Assembly (NCBI GenBank): GCA_026122225.1
Contig: JANEZZ010001870.1
Coordinates: forward strand, 310,001-374,000
Reading direction: 5' to 3'
Source of the DNA: Heloderma charlesbogerti
Taxonomy: Eukaryota; Chordata; Lepidosauria; Squamata; Helodermatidae
DNA: 64,000 nt
In this document: positions 46,439 to 56,363 of the stretch, piece by piece
How the letters are laid out: each line of letters starts with the position of its first letter
Position numbering within the stretch: position 1 is the stretch's first letter
Translations under genes and position numbers: made by a program
Notes under the pieces: generated by a model
Database searches by the model: none
What the model was told of the DNA's origin: nothing
The model's input: only the letters and a program-made list of their open reading frames with translations

Positions 46439-47110
46439 GAGTTGTTTCTCTTTCTAATGCTAAAATATTTGCTCCACATCTTCCATGTTGAAGCTAGATG
46501 CTTCTGGTTAGAAAGAAGAGAGACTCCTCCGACAAAGCTAATTTCTTGACAGCATGGCTGTTCTCCAGGGTGAATGGTTTTAAATCAAGACAATTTCTGC
46601 AAAGAAGAGGCTAACTTAAATAGTTCATTTAAATAAAGTTTCTCATTGATACTATATATATTGCCTAAAAATTAGTGCAAATTTACTACTAATTTTGTTG
46701 TAAATTACCTTGAGTTTTTCTGAGAATAGTGTCTTAAGAAATTTAATAGATGATAATAAAGAACGTACAGCAAAATGGAACATTTTTACACTGTCTCATT
46801 CTTACAACAGGCCTTGCATTTGTTTGTTGTGTTGTACACATTTTGCAGACTTCCCTTTATAAAGGGAATGTCTTTAAAATATTCCCAGTATAGGGTCTTT
46901 GTTACAACCAGTAGCCATGAAAGTTTGTGAGAAGTATGGGAATCTGAGCACTGGACGATCTCTGCTTTTTTCCAGTGTTGCTCCTTTCTCCCTCACTCTG
47001 CCTTGGCCCATGATAGGTATTGTGTTGACTAGACTAGTTTTATCTTCATCAGGTGAAAATGAAATCCGTATGTTTGGTAGGCAGTGTGTAAATAATTTGA
47101 GAAACGATCA
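46439..47110. other. intron stretch with nothing recognised
   Basis: AT-rich non-coding DNA; no repeat or exon supported. Confidence 0.4.
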
Positions 47111-47114
47111 AGTT

Positions 47115-47425
47115 GTTCCTTCATTTACATCAGGGGTGTGCAGCATATGGGCTGTATGTGGCCCCCCTGGCTTTTTTGTGGCCCCAGCTCACCCCTGCTG
47201 CTGAGTTAGCTGCCAAAATTTGACAGCGTGGTGGGAAAAAAGTGATTTTGCTTTGAATAAGGTGTGCGGGGGAACACACACCTTGTTTTTAAGTAAAATC
47301 ATGGTGGGGGATGGGTTTGCTGCCACTGTGCCAGTGAATTTCATCAATGTAAGGGCAGGGGCGAGGCCCTTGATGGGGTCCAGGGGAGCAATGCAGCCCT
47401 TTGAACTCCTGAAGTTGCCTACCTC
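47115..47425. repeat. unclassified interspersed repeat, shared with 63.6 kb
   Basis: Contains GGGGTGTGCAGCATATGGGC and a block whose complement (GATTTTACTTAAAAACAAGG, CCCACCACGCTGTCAAATTT) matches, inverted, the sequence at about 63660-63750. Non-coding and probably an old DNA-transposon remnant. Confidence 0.5.
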
Positions 47426-47868
47426 TGTTTTACACAGAAAACCTTTGATTCTATGGATCTGGTAGAGGCATTGATGCAGTTTAAAAACCAACTGTAGAGT
47501 TAGCATGCTGTTGTTCAGATTATTTAATATTAACCTAGATATTCTTTAAGAGAGATTTTGCATTTCCATTTTTTAAAAAACCCTTAAAATCTGATTTAAT
47601 TTAAATCCAGTATTTTTTTTAATCCACTGTACTACCCTTTCTGCAACAAGGGTTGCCTTTCTATTCATCCATACTGGCTGTTCCACCAGCCCTGAATCCA
47701 GGTTGATGCTGATTTAGCACTTTAACTGAAATCTGTTTTTGTCATTCTCTGGAAAAGCCCTTAGAATGCAAGTTAGTGCAATTCGGTTGTGCCTGTTGTG
47801 GCAACCCAAGAGAGATGATGGGTGAAGTCAAGCGCAAATTCCTGATTCTTTTTCTGTGCTACCTACAG

Positions 47869-47926
47869 GTCAAATTGCTGCAGCTTTGGGTGAAATGACA
47901 AGATCTGGGACTGCCTGTCCTGAAAG
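47869..47926 (+). CDS. TP53BP1: TP53BP1 small exon (probable)
   Basis: This is a short 58-nt open segment between a strong acceptor (pyrimidine tract then CTACAG at 47863-47868) and a good donor (GTAAAT at 47927). It enters in phase 1 and leaves in phase 2, exactly joining the upstream exon (phase 1) and the next one at 51119 (needs one base). The peptide GQIAAALGEMTRSGTACPE has only weak similarity to the mammalian region before the VLSTQED motif. The call rests on splice sites and phase rather than on homology. Confidence 0.6.
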
Positions 47927-49085
47927 GTAAATATCTGCTTGATTAATTCTTATGTCTGAGCCTGCAGAAAAGGGGGTACATCATTTATTTATTTTCTTAA
48001 AACATTTGTATTCTGCCCTTGAAACCCTAGAGAGCTGGACTGGGACCCCAGGCAGGCTGGATTTGGCCCACAGACCTGAAGTTCAAGACCTTGCCCTATA
48101 ACCCATCACCATTAGAATCTACCTAGTCAGTAGTTTAACAAAAGGGATGGAAGAACATTACAGCAGACTTGATTAAATGTCAGCCCAACTTGACTCTACA
48201 GAGTCTATATGAAATTATTAAATATATTAAATTAAAGGAATGTTATACTTTCATAAATATCTCTTCAGTGACTGAAGAAGTTACTTTTGCATAAAAGCCC
48301 ATTTCTCTCATAGACATTTGAACTGGGTAAGATCTCAGGGCGGCGTACAGATAAAATCAATGTAAACACTGTAAAACAATATTTTAAACAGCTAAAGTGT
48401 AAACATCAGGGGAAACCCTCTTGCCCTCCTGGGCCTCTTGATTTCACCTTTAAAAGGCAAAGCTGCAGTTGCTTTGCCTTTTAAACAACCGGAAAGCATA
48501 AAGGTTCCATAAATTCATTTGTCTGCTCACCCTCAGTGAATACCCATATTCCCCATTTGACAAGAAATCCTGTTTTTGTTAAAGCCCTGCTTGTGGGAGA
48601 GGTGCTGATTTTACCTATTTAAAATATTTTAATCCTGCTCCTCAGCCAAAAATGGCTCCTGGAGCAGCTTTCAATCAGTCAGCAAAAATGTCAGTCTCCC
48701 GATGCTCCATTTATCCCTTGTTTTTCACAGAGGAAAGGAGAGCTATGTGTTTGTTCCTCAGAGTAAGCATTTTGCAAAAAGCACTAGGAGAAACCTCCAG
48801 CAAAATCCCAACAAGAAGGGAAAGCGACTGCCTGGTCTTGTCCATTCCCCGTGGAGGAAGGAAGGCAGCCTTCGCCTTCCTTTGGGATTTTGCAGGAGGC
48901 ACAAACGCGGACCTGCTGGCACTTTAATGAAAGCCACACAGCAGCCCAGCTTTAGCCCCGAAGCATCTCAGCCCCAGTGGCAAATTGTCAACGTAAAAAG
49001 AATTGAAGCACACACATGAGGGATGTACTAAAGCTGAGGGTCCTCAGTGCATGGATGAGATGGTTGTGTAGAGAAGAGGAGTTGG
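47927..49085. other. intron stretch with little recognised
   Basis: Holds a possible old repeat tail at about 48625-48690 and unassigned short frames (48652-49019). No splice-flanked exon is convincing here. Confidence 0.4.
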
Positions 49086-49094
49086 ATTTATTTA

Positions 49095-49195
49095 TTTATT
49101 TAATTTTATTTATTGCATTTATATCCCGCCTTTTTTTCCTGTTGCAAGGAACCCAAGGCGGCTTACATGATCCTCCTCCATGATTACATGATTTG
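49095..49195 (-). repeat. SINE tail, inverted
   Basis: TATTTATTTATTTAATTTTA then TTTATATCCCGCCTTTTTTT and AAGGCGGCTTACAT are the complement of the SINE tail seen at 24440-24490. Confidence 0.65.
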
Positions 49196-49199
49196 TTAG

Positions 49200-51010
49200 G
49201 CACTGGGGGGAAATTTGGAATGAGCTGGGCCTGTACAAAAGGGATGGACTCCACTTGAATCAGAACGGAACCAGACTTCTGCCTCTGAACATCAAAAAGT
49301 TGGCAGAATACCTTTAAAACTGTTCCCTGAGAGAAAGCTGATCGGCTCTGGAACTTCCAGTTCAGGCTGAATCATCCCTAGGGGATGAAGGTGAAAATGT
49401 TTCTCTTTGCACAAATGGGGACAGGGGAAAAAGAGGTCATGAACATACAGTAAAACATAGCAAGTCAAAGAGGATGAAGGGCCACAGGGGATAATGCGTA
49501 TGCCAGTGATGCTTGGACAGCATGTATAGGTATCTTTGTGGTAATACTTGAAGCCTGCAAGCTGAGATGGGAGAATTGGGGTGCTCGGCTTCAAAGGACA
49601 ACATAGATTGAGTGAGCATAATCGAAACCTTGGTAGAATGGAGAGAACCAGTGGGATGTGGTCATCTCTGAATGCAAACCCTACAGGGAGGGCAGGGAAG
49701 CGTGTGCACTGCGGGGCAAGGTGTAACTGCATGTCAGAGAGGGCATAGCATCTCAGAAGGGGCTGGCTCCTCCGTGGAATTGCTGTGGTGACAATACCAG
49801 GCCTCGAAATAATTTAGCGCTGGGGACATGCTGTCGTCTCCCCTCCCTGACCGAAATGCTCAGGGTGATCTTGAGATGGGGAACGCAACCAGGAAGGCAT
49901 TCAAAGGAGAAAGTGTTGCAGTGATGTATGACTTCAGTTACATTCACCCACATAGACTGAATAAATGTATGTTCTAGTCATGACAAAGGAAGAGAATTCT
50001 AGATAGCCTGAATGACTGTGCCCTAGAAGTTGGTCAGTGAACTGAGCAGAGGAGAGACGACCCTAAATGGTGCCCAGAAACTAGTGCAACATGTGAGTGT
50101 TGTTGAACCAACTGAAAGCAGTGACAGTGCTATCAAATGTAATTTATATGTAAGTGGAAAATTTCCAAGGAAGACCAACACCATCATAATTGACTTCAGA
50201 AGAGGAAACTTTTTTTTTTAAATGAGGGGATTGATGAAAAGGCAATTGAAAGGGAAAATCAAGAGGGTCAAATCTCTTGAGAATTCCTGGAGGTTATTCA
50301 AACCCCCCAGAATGGAAGCTCAGCTAGAGTGTATATTGCAAGGGAGGAGAGGAAGCGCCAGCTCCAAGAGCTTGCCGGCCTGGTGAATGAGCAGCGCCAC
50401 GGAAGCTACTAGAAGCAAGGCGGCTTCCTTCAGAAAATGCTAGTCTTGCAAAAAAGATTTTGAGGAGCATATTGCTAATAATGTTAAGACCAACAATGAA
50501 AAATATTTAAATATATTCTTAAATATATTCTTTATAAATAAAGAAGCAGAAAACCGGCTGGGGAGGTGGTTGGTCGGTTGGATGAGAAGGGAGTTAAAGT
50601 TGTTCTAAAGGAGGATTAGGAAATTACAGAGAAGCTGAATGAAATGTTTGGATCTGACGGAACCATGTAAGACAAATAGCTGTATCCAACACAGGAAAGA
50701 ACTTTGAGGAACTAATGCAGGTAGTGGTGACAAGAGATGAAGTTCTGGACTTTACTGTGAAATTGAAAAGAAAGAAATCAGCAAGTCCAGGTGGTATCCG
50801 TCTGAGACTTCTAAAAGTTCTTTTTATTGAGGAAAAGGCTATCAATGACAACTAGTCAGGATGGCTGTATAATACCTCCAGTATCAGGGGCAGTATGCCT
50901 CTGTAGGCCAGTTGCTGGGATCATGAGTGGGAAGGTGCTGTCCATGTGGGCTTCCCGTGGGAATCTAGTTAGTCACTGTGGGAACAGAATCCTGGACTAG
51001 ATACACCTTC
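49200..51010 (+). mobile_element. L3/CR1-like LINE, highly degraded
   Basis: Frames with stops read LYKRDGLHLNQNGTRLL (about 49230-49290), the ARIDVE-type linker RMEAQLECIL (about 50300-50340) and SPGGIRLRLLKV (about 50780). The end resembles the 3' end of the L3-like copy at 54.9 kb (CTGGACTAGATACACC). It ends about 110 bp before a TP53BP1 exon. Confidence 0.65.
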
Positions 51011-51118
51011 ATTTGCTGGCAAAGGTGATGCATGTCCTATTGTTTAATCACCAGGGAAGTTGTTAGCTCGTATTCATACTATACTGTGTGCATTATTTGC
51101 TTACACTTATATTCCTAG

Positions 51119-51306
51119 TTCAGGGGTCACGCCCAGCAGCTTCCCTAGAATTCTACAGCTCCATAAAGGATCTTCTGGAAGCCCAACTTCTACCTGCCAT
51201 CCACTTGATAGAAGTTCAGAAATGAAGGATCCCTCGGTTTGGCATTCACAGGAAGCTGAGGTCTTATCTACTCAGGAGGATATGTTTGGCCAGAGCAGTG
51301 TAACAG
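51119..51306 (+). CDS. TP53BP1: TP53BP1 exon with VLSTQED motif
   Basis: The acceptor is CCTAG at 51114-51118 and the donor GTGAAA starts at 51307. Length is 188 nt, entering phase 2 and leaving phase 1. The C-terminal third reads AEVLSTQEDMFGQSS, nearly identical to human 53BP1 PEVLSTQEDLFDQS, a conserved S/TQ phosphorylation segment. The first part is divergent and Ser/Pro/Thr-rich, as expected for this intrinsically disordered region. An L3-like LINE ends just upstream, at about 51010. Confidence 0.93.
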
Positions 51307-52193
51307 GTGAAAATGGACTGCATGGCTCTGTAGTGTTGCCTCTTCCATCTTAGAGGTAGAAACAGAATGGTTTGCTGCAGCTTTGTTTATCCAGATATCT
51401 GTGGAGCATTTAATGCCCTTGGGAAAGTTTAGTCATTTATACAGGTTTCCGGTGTGAGGCAGAAGGTAGATAGGGGAGGAATTGTAGGAAGTTGGAATGT
51501 GGATGGTGGGAATTCAGTGATGCAACTGAAGCCTTCTTTTCACCTAAATGCATTTCAGAATGCACATTTACACAACCCTCTTAATGCCCATCTTGCTGCT
51601 GTTGCTTATCTCTGTTTTTAATACTGTAATGTTTGTGTGTGTGACTCTGAATATGTAGTGACATGGGTTGCCAGTGCTGAACAATACAGGGCTGTGAGAT
51701 TCTAGCAGGGGCTTCTCAAAGCATAGTGCATCAGCTGCATTGTTGACTTTTTACAGCATCCTGAGAGTTTCTGTTTTCAGGGAAATACACAAAATCATTC
51801 TTTTGTGACTGCATTAAAAACAACCGCACAGTGGTTTAGGAACATACAAATTGACCTTGCAAAAGGAAGCAGTTTCTCTAGATGTAGAGATTGCAGCCGT
51901 TCTACTGGACATCAATATTTGATGGTGATGCAAGCAATGTGAAACATTCTTCAGTCCTGTTGGATGTATTTAAATTTGCAGTCATATTTTTGCACACCAC
52001 AAAGCATAGGTGTTCTGCAGCTTTAAGCAGGTGCAATAAGATGTGCAAATTGACCCTGAGATGTAGGGAAAATACAGTTGAAGTTGGGAGGCAAATTTCC
52101 AAGGCAGCTGGAGTATCTCTTGGGTTACTTGACAAAACTGCATAATAGTTCTGCTGCTTAATTTTGATCACCTCTTGTTTGGAATAGCTCTAG
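51307..52193. other. intron stretch with nothing recognised
   Basis: TP53BP1 intron. The frame at 51891-52145 has no recognised motif and no repeat family was identified. Confidence 0.45.
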
Positions 52194-52299
52194 ATGGTGG
52201 CTGTGCCATGTCCAGTGGGGAAGAGGCAGGTTCTCCGATATCTACTCCTGCTGATCCCCTGCATGTTCTTCATCTTTCTGGACAGGGGCCTCTTTCCAT
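52194..52299 (+). CDS. TP53BP1: TP53BP1 exon (LHLSGQ segment)
   Basis: The acceptor is CTCTAG at 52188-52193 and the donor GTAAGC starts at 52300. The exon is 106 nt, phase 1 in and phase 2 out. It encodes DGGCAMSSGEEAGSPISTP then ADPLHVLHLSGQGPLS, matching human 53BP1 CSTPSREEGGCSLASTPATTLHLLQLSGQ in order and spacing. The block is uninterrupted and flanked by non-repeat DNA. Confidence 0.93.
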
Positions 52300-52792
52300 G
52301 TAAGCAATAAGCCCATTCAGGCTGCTTGTGTTACCTACACCCTTGAGTAACTTGTTATCAGCTAACTGATGTTTCACCTGTTATATCCTTGCCTCCTGAA
52401 TTCAGTAATAGAGTCAATTTTACATTTGCTTATCCCTGTATTGATTGGCTTCTTAATTATATCTGCCCTTTGAAATACTTGCTTTTTCAAGATCACTTGC
52501 TTTCTTTTTTGTTCCCTCTTTCCCATTTTTATTCTCCTTGACTTTGGCTAGGTTCATTTTTCTCCCTTGTAAGTTAATGTTCTTAGTGTTTCCTGAAGAG
52601 AGTCACCCATAAGCTCTTCTTATCCTTAAGGAGGCACAGTGTAAGCTGGGTTCTGGCCTCTGTCTACATATCTCTGCAGTGGATTTACTCAGATGTCTTA
52701 GGTGGAAGTTACCTTTCTCTTGTAAATTTGCAGAGGCAGAAGGAAAATGGTGCAGCTGCGTGCTTTCTTTTTTGTTCCTCCCCACCCTGTAG

Positions 52793-52884
52793 TGATGCAT
52801 CAGGTCTTGCTACACCATCGCCTGGTGTCTTGCAACCCGTGCCTCTCATCATTCCAAGAAGCCCAACAAACCAGGAAACAGAAG
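52793..52884 (+). CDS. TP53BP1: TP53BP1 exon (RSPTNQE segment)
   Basis: The acceptor CTGTAG (52787-52792) follows a pyrimidine-rich tract and the donor GTATGT starts at 52885. It is 92 nt, phase 2 in and phase 1 out. The peptide DASGLATPSPGVLQPVPL then IIPRSPTNQETEG matches human DLVAPSPDAFRSTPFIVPSSPTEQEG. An open frame extends upstream of the acceptor, but the phase of the previous exon selects this site. Confidence 0.92.
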
Positions 52885-52984
52885 GTATGTCATCCCTTTC
52901 TGCTGGGAATCTTAGTTGGCCAAGGTATGGTGTTATTATTAAGGCATTATTGAAGATAAAAATAGTAAGCATATAGAAGGACAA

Positions 52985-54925
52985 GCCCTGCTAAAAAAGA
53001 ATCAACACGACTTCCTCAAAGGTAAGTCCTTTCTCACTAACCTTTTAGAGTTAACCTTTTAACCTTTTAGTTCTTTGAGAGTGTCAATAAACATGTAGAC
53101 AGGGGTGATCCAGTAGGCATTGTTTACTTGGACTTGTAAAAGGCTTTTGACAGAGTCCCTCACCTGAGTAAACTTAGCAGTCATGGAATAAGAGGAGAGG
53201 GCCTCTTATGGATCAGTAAGTGGTTAAAGAAAGCAGAGAGTAGGAATAAATGGTAAATTTTCCCAATGGAGGGAAATAAATAGTGGTGTCCTACAGGGAT
53301 CTGTAGGGGGACCAGTGCTTTTCAACTTATTCATAAATGATCTGGAATTAGGAGTGAGCAGTGAAGTGGCCAAGTTTGCAGATGACCCCAAATTATTTAG
53401 GGCAGTTAAAACAAAAAGGGATTGTGAGGAGCTCCAAAAGGATCTCTCCAAACTGGGAGAATGGGCATCTAAATGGCAAATATGGTGCAGTGTAAGCAAG
53501 TGTAAAGTGATGCATGCTGGGGCAAAAAATCCCAGCTTCAAGTATAACCTGATGAGATCTGAGCTAGCGATGACTGACCAAGACAGAGAACTTGGGGTTC
53601 TGGTGGACAGTTCAATGAAGATGTCAACCCAGTGTGCAGCTGCTGTAAAAACAAAGGCAAACTCCATTATAGGCATAATTGGGAAAGGAGTTGAGAATAA
53701 AACTGCCAATATCAAATCTATGGTGTGACCACCCTTAGAATACTGTGTACATCTGGTCAATGCACCTAAAAAAAGATATTGTAGAGCTGGAAAAGGTGCA
53801 GAAAAGGGCAATGTCAGGGTGGAAACTGAGCCCATAGAGCCCCAGAGCAGTTCTGATTCTGAGGAGGAATAGCAATTGGTGGGAGAGGAGCTCTCTCATC
53901 TCTCACAAGCACAGCAGCTGGCAGAGATTCCTCCTGCCAGCATTCCTGGGATAGGTAGTGACCCTGGCAGTGAGAGAGTGCTGGAGGGGGGCTTGCTGGA
54001 CGCTCGGCACAGATGCAGGGAGCGGCGACAGATGGAGGGCGCGGAAAGGAGGCGTTCCGCTCGTTTGGCGCTCAAACAACGGTCGCATCCCGAGGACCCA
54101 AGGGAAAGAGGGAGGATCTCTCCCTAGCCCATAAGTTCAGGGTCTTCCTGTTCAGTTGGTCCTCCTTCAAATGGGGACCAACTGCCTAACCTGGAGCATA
54201 GGCTACTCTGCTATCTTTCCCCAGTGCTGTTCCTTGCTTAGTCGCTGGTGATTAGCATCGGAAAGAGTCATAAAGTAATAAAGGAATAAAGCCTTGGAAA
54301 GAATCCTCATCGTCTGTGTCTTGAGTTGGCGATTGGAAGGGACTGCAAGAGGCAGCTAGGGCGCTCCTGACAGGCAACTACAATGATCAAGGGGCTGGAG
54401 CATCTCCCCTATGAGGGAACGTTACATCAGCTGGGATTGTTTAGCTTTGAAAAAAGGAGGGTAAGGGGAGACACGATAGAGGTGTACAAGAATATGCATG
54501 GTGTTGAGAACGTGGATAGGGAGACATTTTTCTCCGTCTCTCATAATACAAGAACTTGGGGTATCCCATGAAGCTGACTGGTGGGAGCTTCAGGACAGAG
54601 AAAAGGAAGGGCTTCTTCACACAGCACAGAGTTAAACTATGGAATTTGCTACCACGAGATGTAGTGATGGCCACCAAGGCGGATGGCTTTATTAAAAGGG
54701 ATTGGACGGCTATCAGTGGCTACTAGTCCTGATAGCTATATGCTACCTCGAGTATCAGAGGCAGGATGCCAACACCAGCTGCTGTGGAAGACGGGTGGGA
54801 GGGTGCCATTGCACTCGTGCCCTGCTTGTGGGTTTCTTGTGGGCAGCTGATGGGTCACTGTGTAAACAGAATGCTAGACTAGATAGATCCTTGGTGTGAT
54901 CCAGCATGGCTCTTCTGTTCTAATT
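52985..54925 (+). mobile_element. L3/CR1-like LINE, split by solo LTR
   Basis: Frames give NQHDFLK, GDPVGIVYLDL.KAFDRVP, then 53315-53728: LFNLFINDLELGVSSEVAKF, ADDPKLFRAV and the KCKVMHAGAKN region. After the LTR it continues MIKGLEHLPYEGT and FSFEKRRVRGDTIEV, to a 3' end GATCCAGCATGGCTCTTCTG. Stops and frameshifts abound, and the catalytic box is ADDP. It occupies the intron between exons ending 52884 and starting 55144. Confidence 0.82.
53812..54372 (+). mobile_element. solo LTR with 5-bp target duplication
   Basis: A 561-bp element starting TGTCAGGG and ending CCTGACA, flanked by the exact duplication GGCAA (53807-53811 and 54373-54377). AATAAAGG and GAATAAAGCC polyadenylation signals lie near 54275-54290. 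No internal genes remain. Removing it would rejoin the L3-like frame (AAAAGGGCAA / CTACAATG). Confidence 0.88.
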
Positions 54926-55143
54926 ATGAGATCTCAGTAATGAAGATACTCTGGTTTCTTTCCTCTTCATTTTGAGGGAATAGGGAGGCACCCCTTCTTC
55001 TTGAGTACTGAGGTAGGAGTGCAGAGAACAAGTCAGCACCCTTCTCCCTTCGCAGTGAGATGTTTTGCCCCAGCAACAGGAATAAGTCTGTCCTTTTTTG
55101 CAGAGGGAGTAACCTTCCATTCTTCCACCATCCTCTGTTGCAG

Positions 55144-55277
55144 CAGGAAAGCCAAAAGAAGAGTCTATGGAGACTAGGACTCCAGGGCTCTCTCAAGCAT
55201 CCTCATCTGTCTCTCAAGGTGCACCAGGTTTTGCTCCAGCAATCATTGCTATACCGTCGCAGCCAGAGTTCTCCCAC
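55144..55277 (+). CDS. TP53BP1: TP53BP1 exon (IPSQPEFSH segment)
   Basis: The acceptor is TTGCAG at 55138-55143 and a perfect donor GTAAGT starts at 55278. It is 134 nt, phase 1 in and phase 0 out. It ends AIIAIPSQPEFSH, matching human 53BP1 GSLPIPSQPQFSH, where the next residues are DIFIPSPSLEE. Upstream residues contain LSQASSSVSQG, resembling the mammalian VSPQASTPISQST stretch with SQ sites. Confidence 0.94.
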
Positions 55278-56361
55278 GTAAGTGATCAGAAGATGCCCAG
55301 CACAGAGACTGTTCTCCTTCAGGGCTTATTTTGGGATGCATGTGGGTGGTGGCGGATGCAACACCTTTTGTTAATTCAGTGATCTTAACTGAGTTCAAAT
55401 TTGCACCTTTGCTGTCTAGCGGGTCAGAGGATAAAGTATGACCAGCATAACATTTTTTACAGATTCAAGATTACAGTAAAAAGAAATCAAATAGTTTATT
55501 GATATTTAATACTTAAAAATAATATCTAGAGATAGAAAATATTATTAACTTGGACAGACACAGTAACATTAGTATTTAGAAAATATGATAAATGGTCAGT
55601 GCAGGTCATAGGAGAATGATCAACAAAACAGTATAAATGGCATAAAAATACTACAGAAATGTCATTAACAAAATATCAAAGCAATTTGAATAGTAATCTT
55701 AGGCCTATCTCTTCCTTCAGCCCATAACTTGACTATTATTAGACTATTCTACTATAATAGTAAAATTCATATCTATCAATCCAGTACATTGGGTCACAGA
55801 TCCTTTTATCTTCATCAGAACTGGAACAATAGAAAGGAAAAAGCAAAACCTGGATTGCAGGGTGGGGGTGGGGTTGGCAGCCGGGGAGAATGGGAGGATA
55901 AAATGATACTGAGAAGTGGAATACAGTGAAGTGTGTGGATTCCTCCTCCTCACTAAAAGTGACCCGGAAGCCCTTTTTATATTGATCAGAGATGGGATCA
56001 TATATCTGAAGGTTTACATCAGTTTGATAATGAAGCACGTGGGCCAACATTTTATTCACCCCACATAAGTCATGGTCTTTATAGGGAAGAAGTCACCAGT
56101 TCTTTCATTGTCTTTCCATTGCTTTATAAACACATTCCTTATCAACACCTTTTTTCCAAGGCAGCCCAAGTATTTCAACATCTGCAGTGATGCTTGTTGA
56201 TGCTCCTTTGGCAACTTCATGTTCTTTGTCCTTTCTATCAGACCCGATGCCAAGGTCACACTTTGGCTGTTGCTAAGATTTAGCAAAATTCCAAGCAGTT
56301 TACACAGAGCCACATTGTTCCATGCTGGGCGTCCCTCTTAAACTATCATGGCTGCTCCATA
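55278..56361. other. intron stretch with unidentified minus-strand coding-like remnant
   Basis: The minus strand from 56313 to about 55740 reads ALCKLLGILLNLSNSQSVTL, MKLPKEHQQASLQMLKYL, then NKMLAHVLHYQTDVNLQIYD and SDQYKKGFRVTFSEEEE in overlapping frames. This looks like a real protein with one stop between the two parts. An AATAAA on that strand lies near 55495. No poly(A) tail or flanking duplication was seen. It could be a processed pseudogene or an unfamiliar mobile-element ORF. Confidence 0.35.
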
Positions 56362-56363
56362 TA

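Noticed and set aside
52728..52792. Open frame upstream of the TP53BP1 exon at 52793, with a TTTGCAG acceptor
   Set aside because: Only the CTGTAG acceptor gives the phase required by the exon ending at 52299, and homology begins there.
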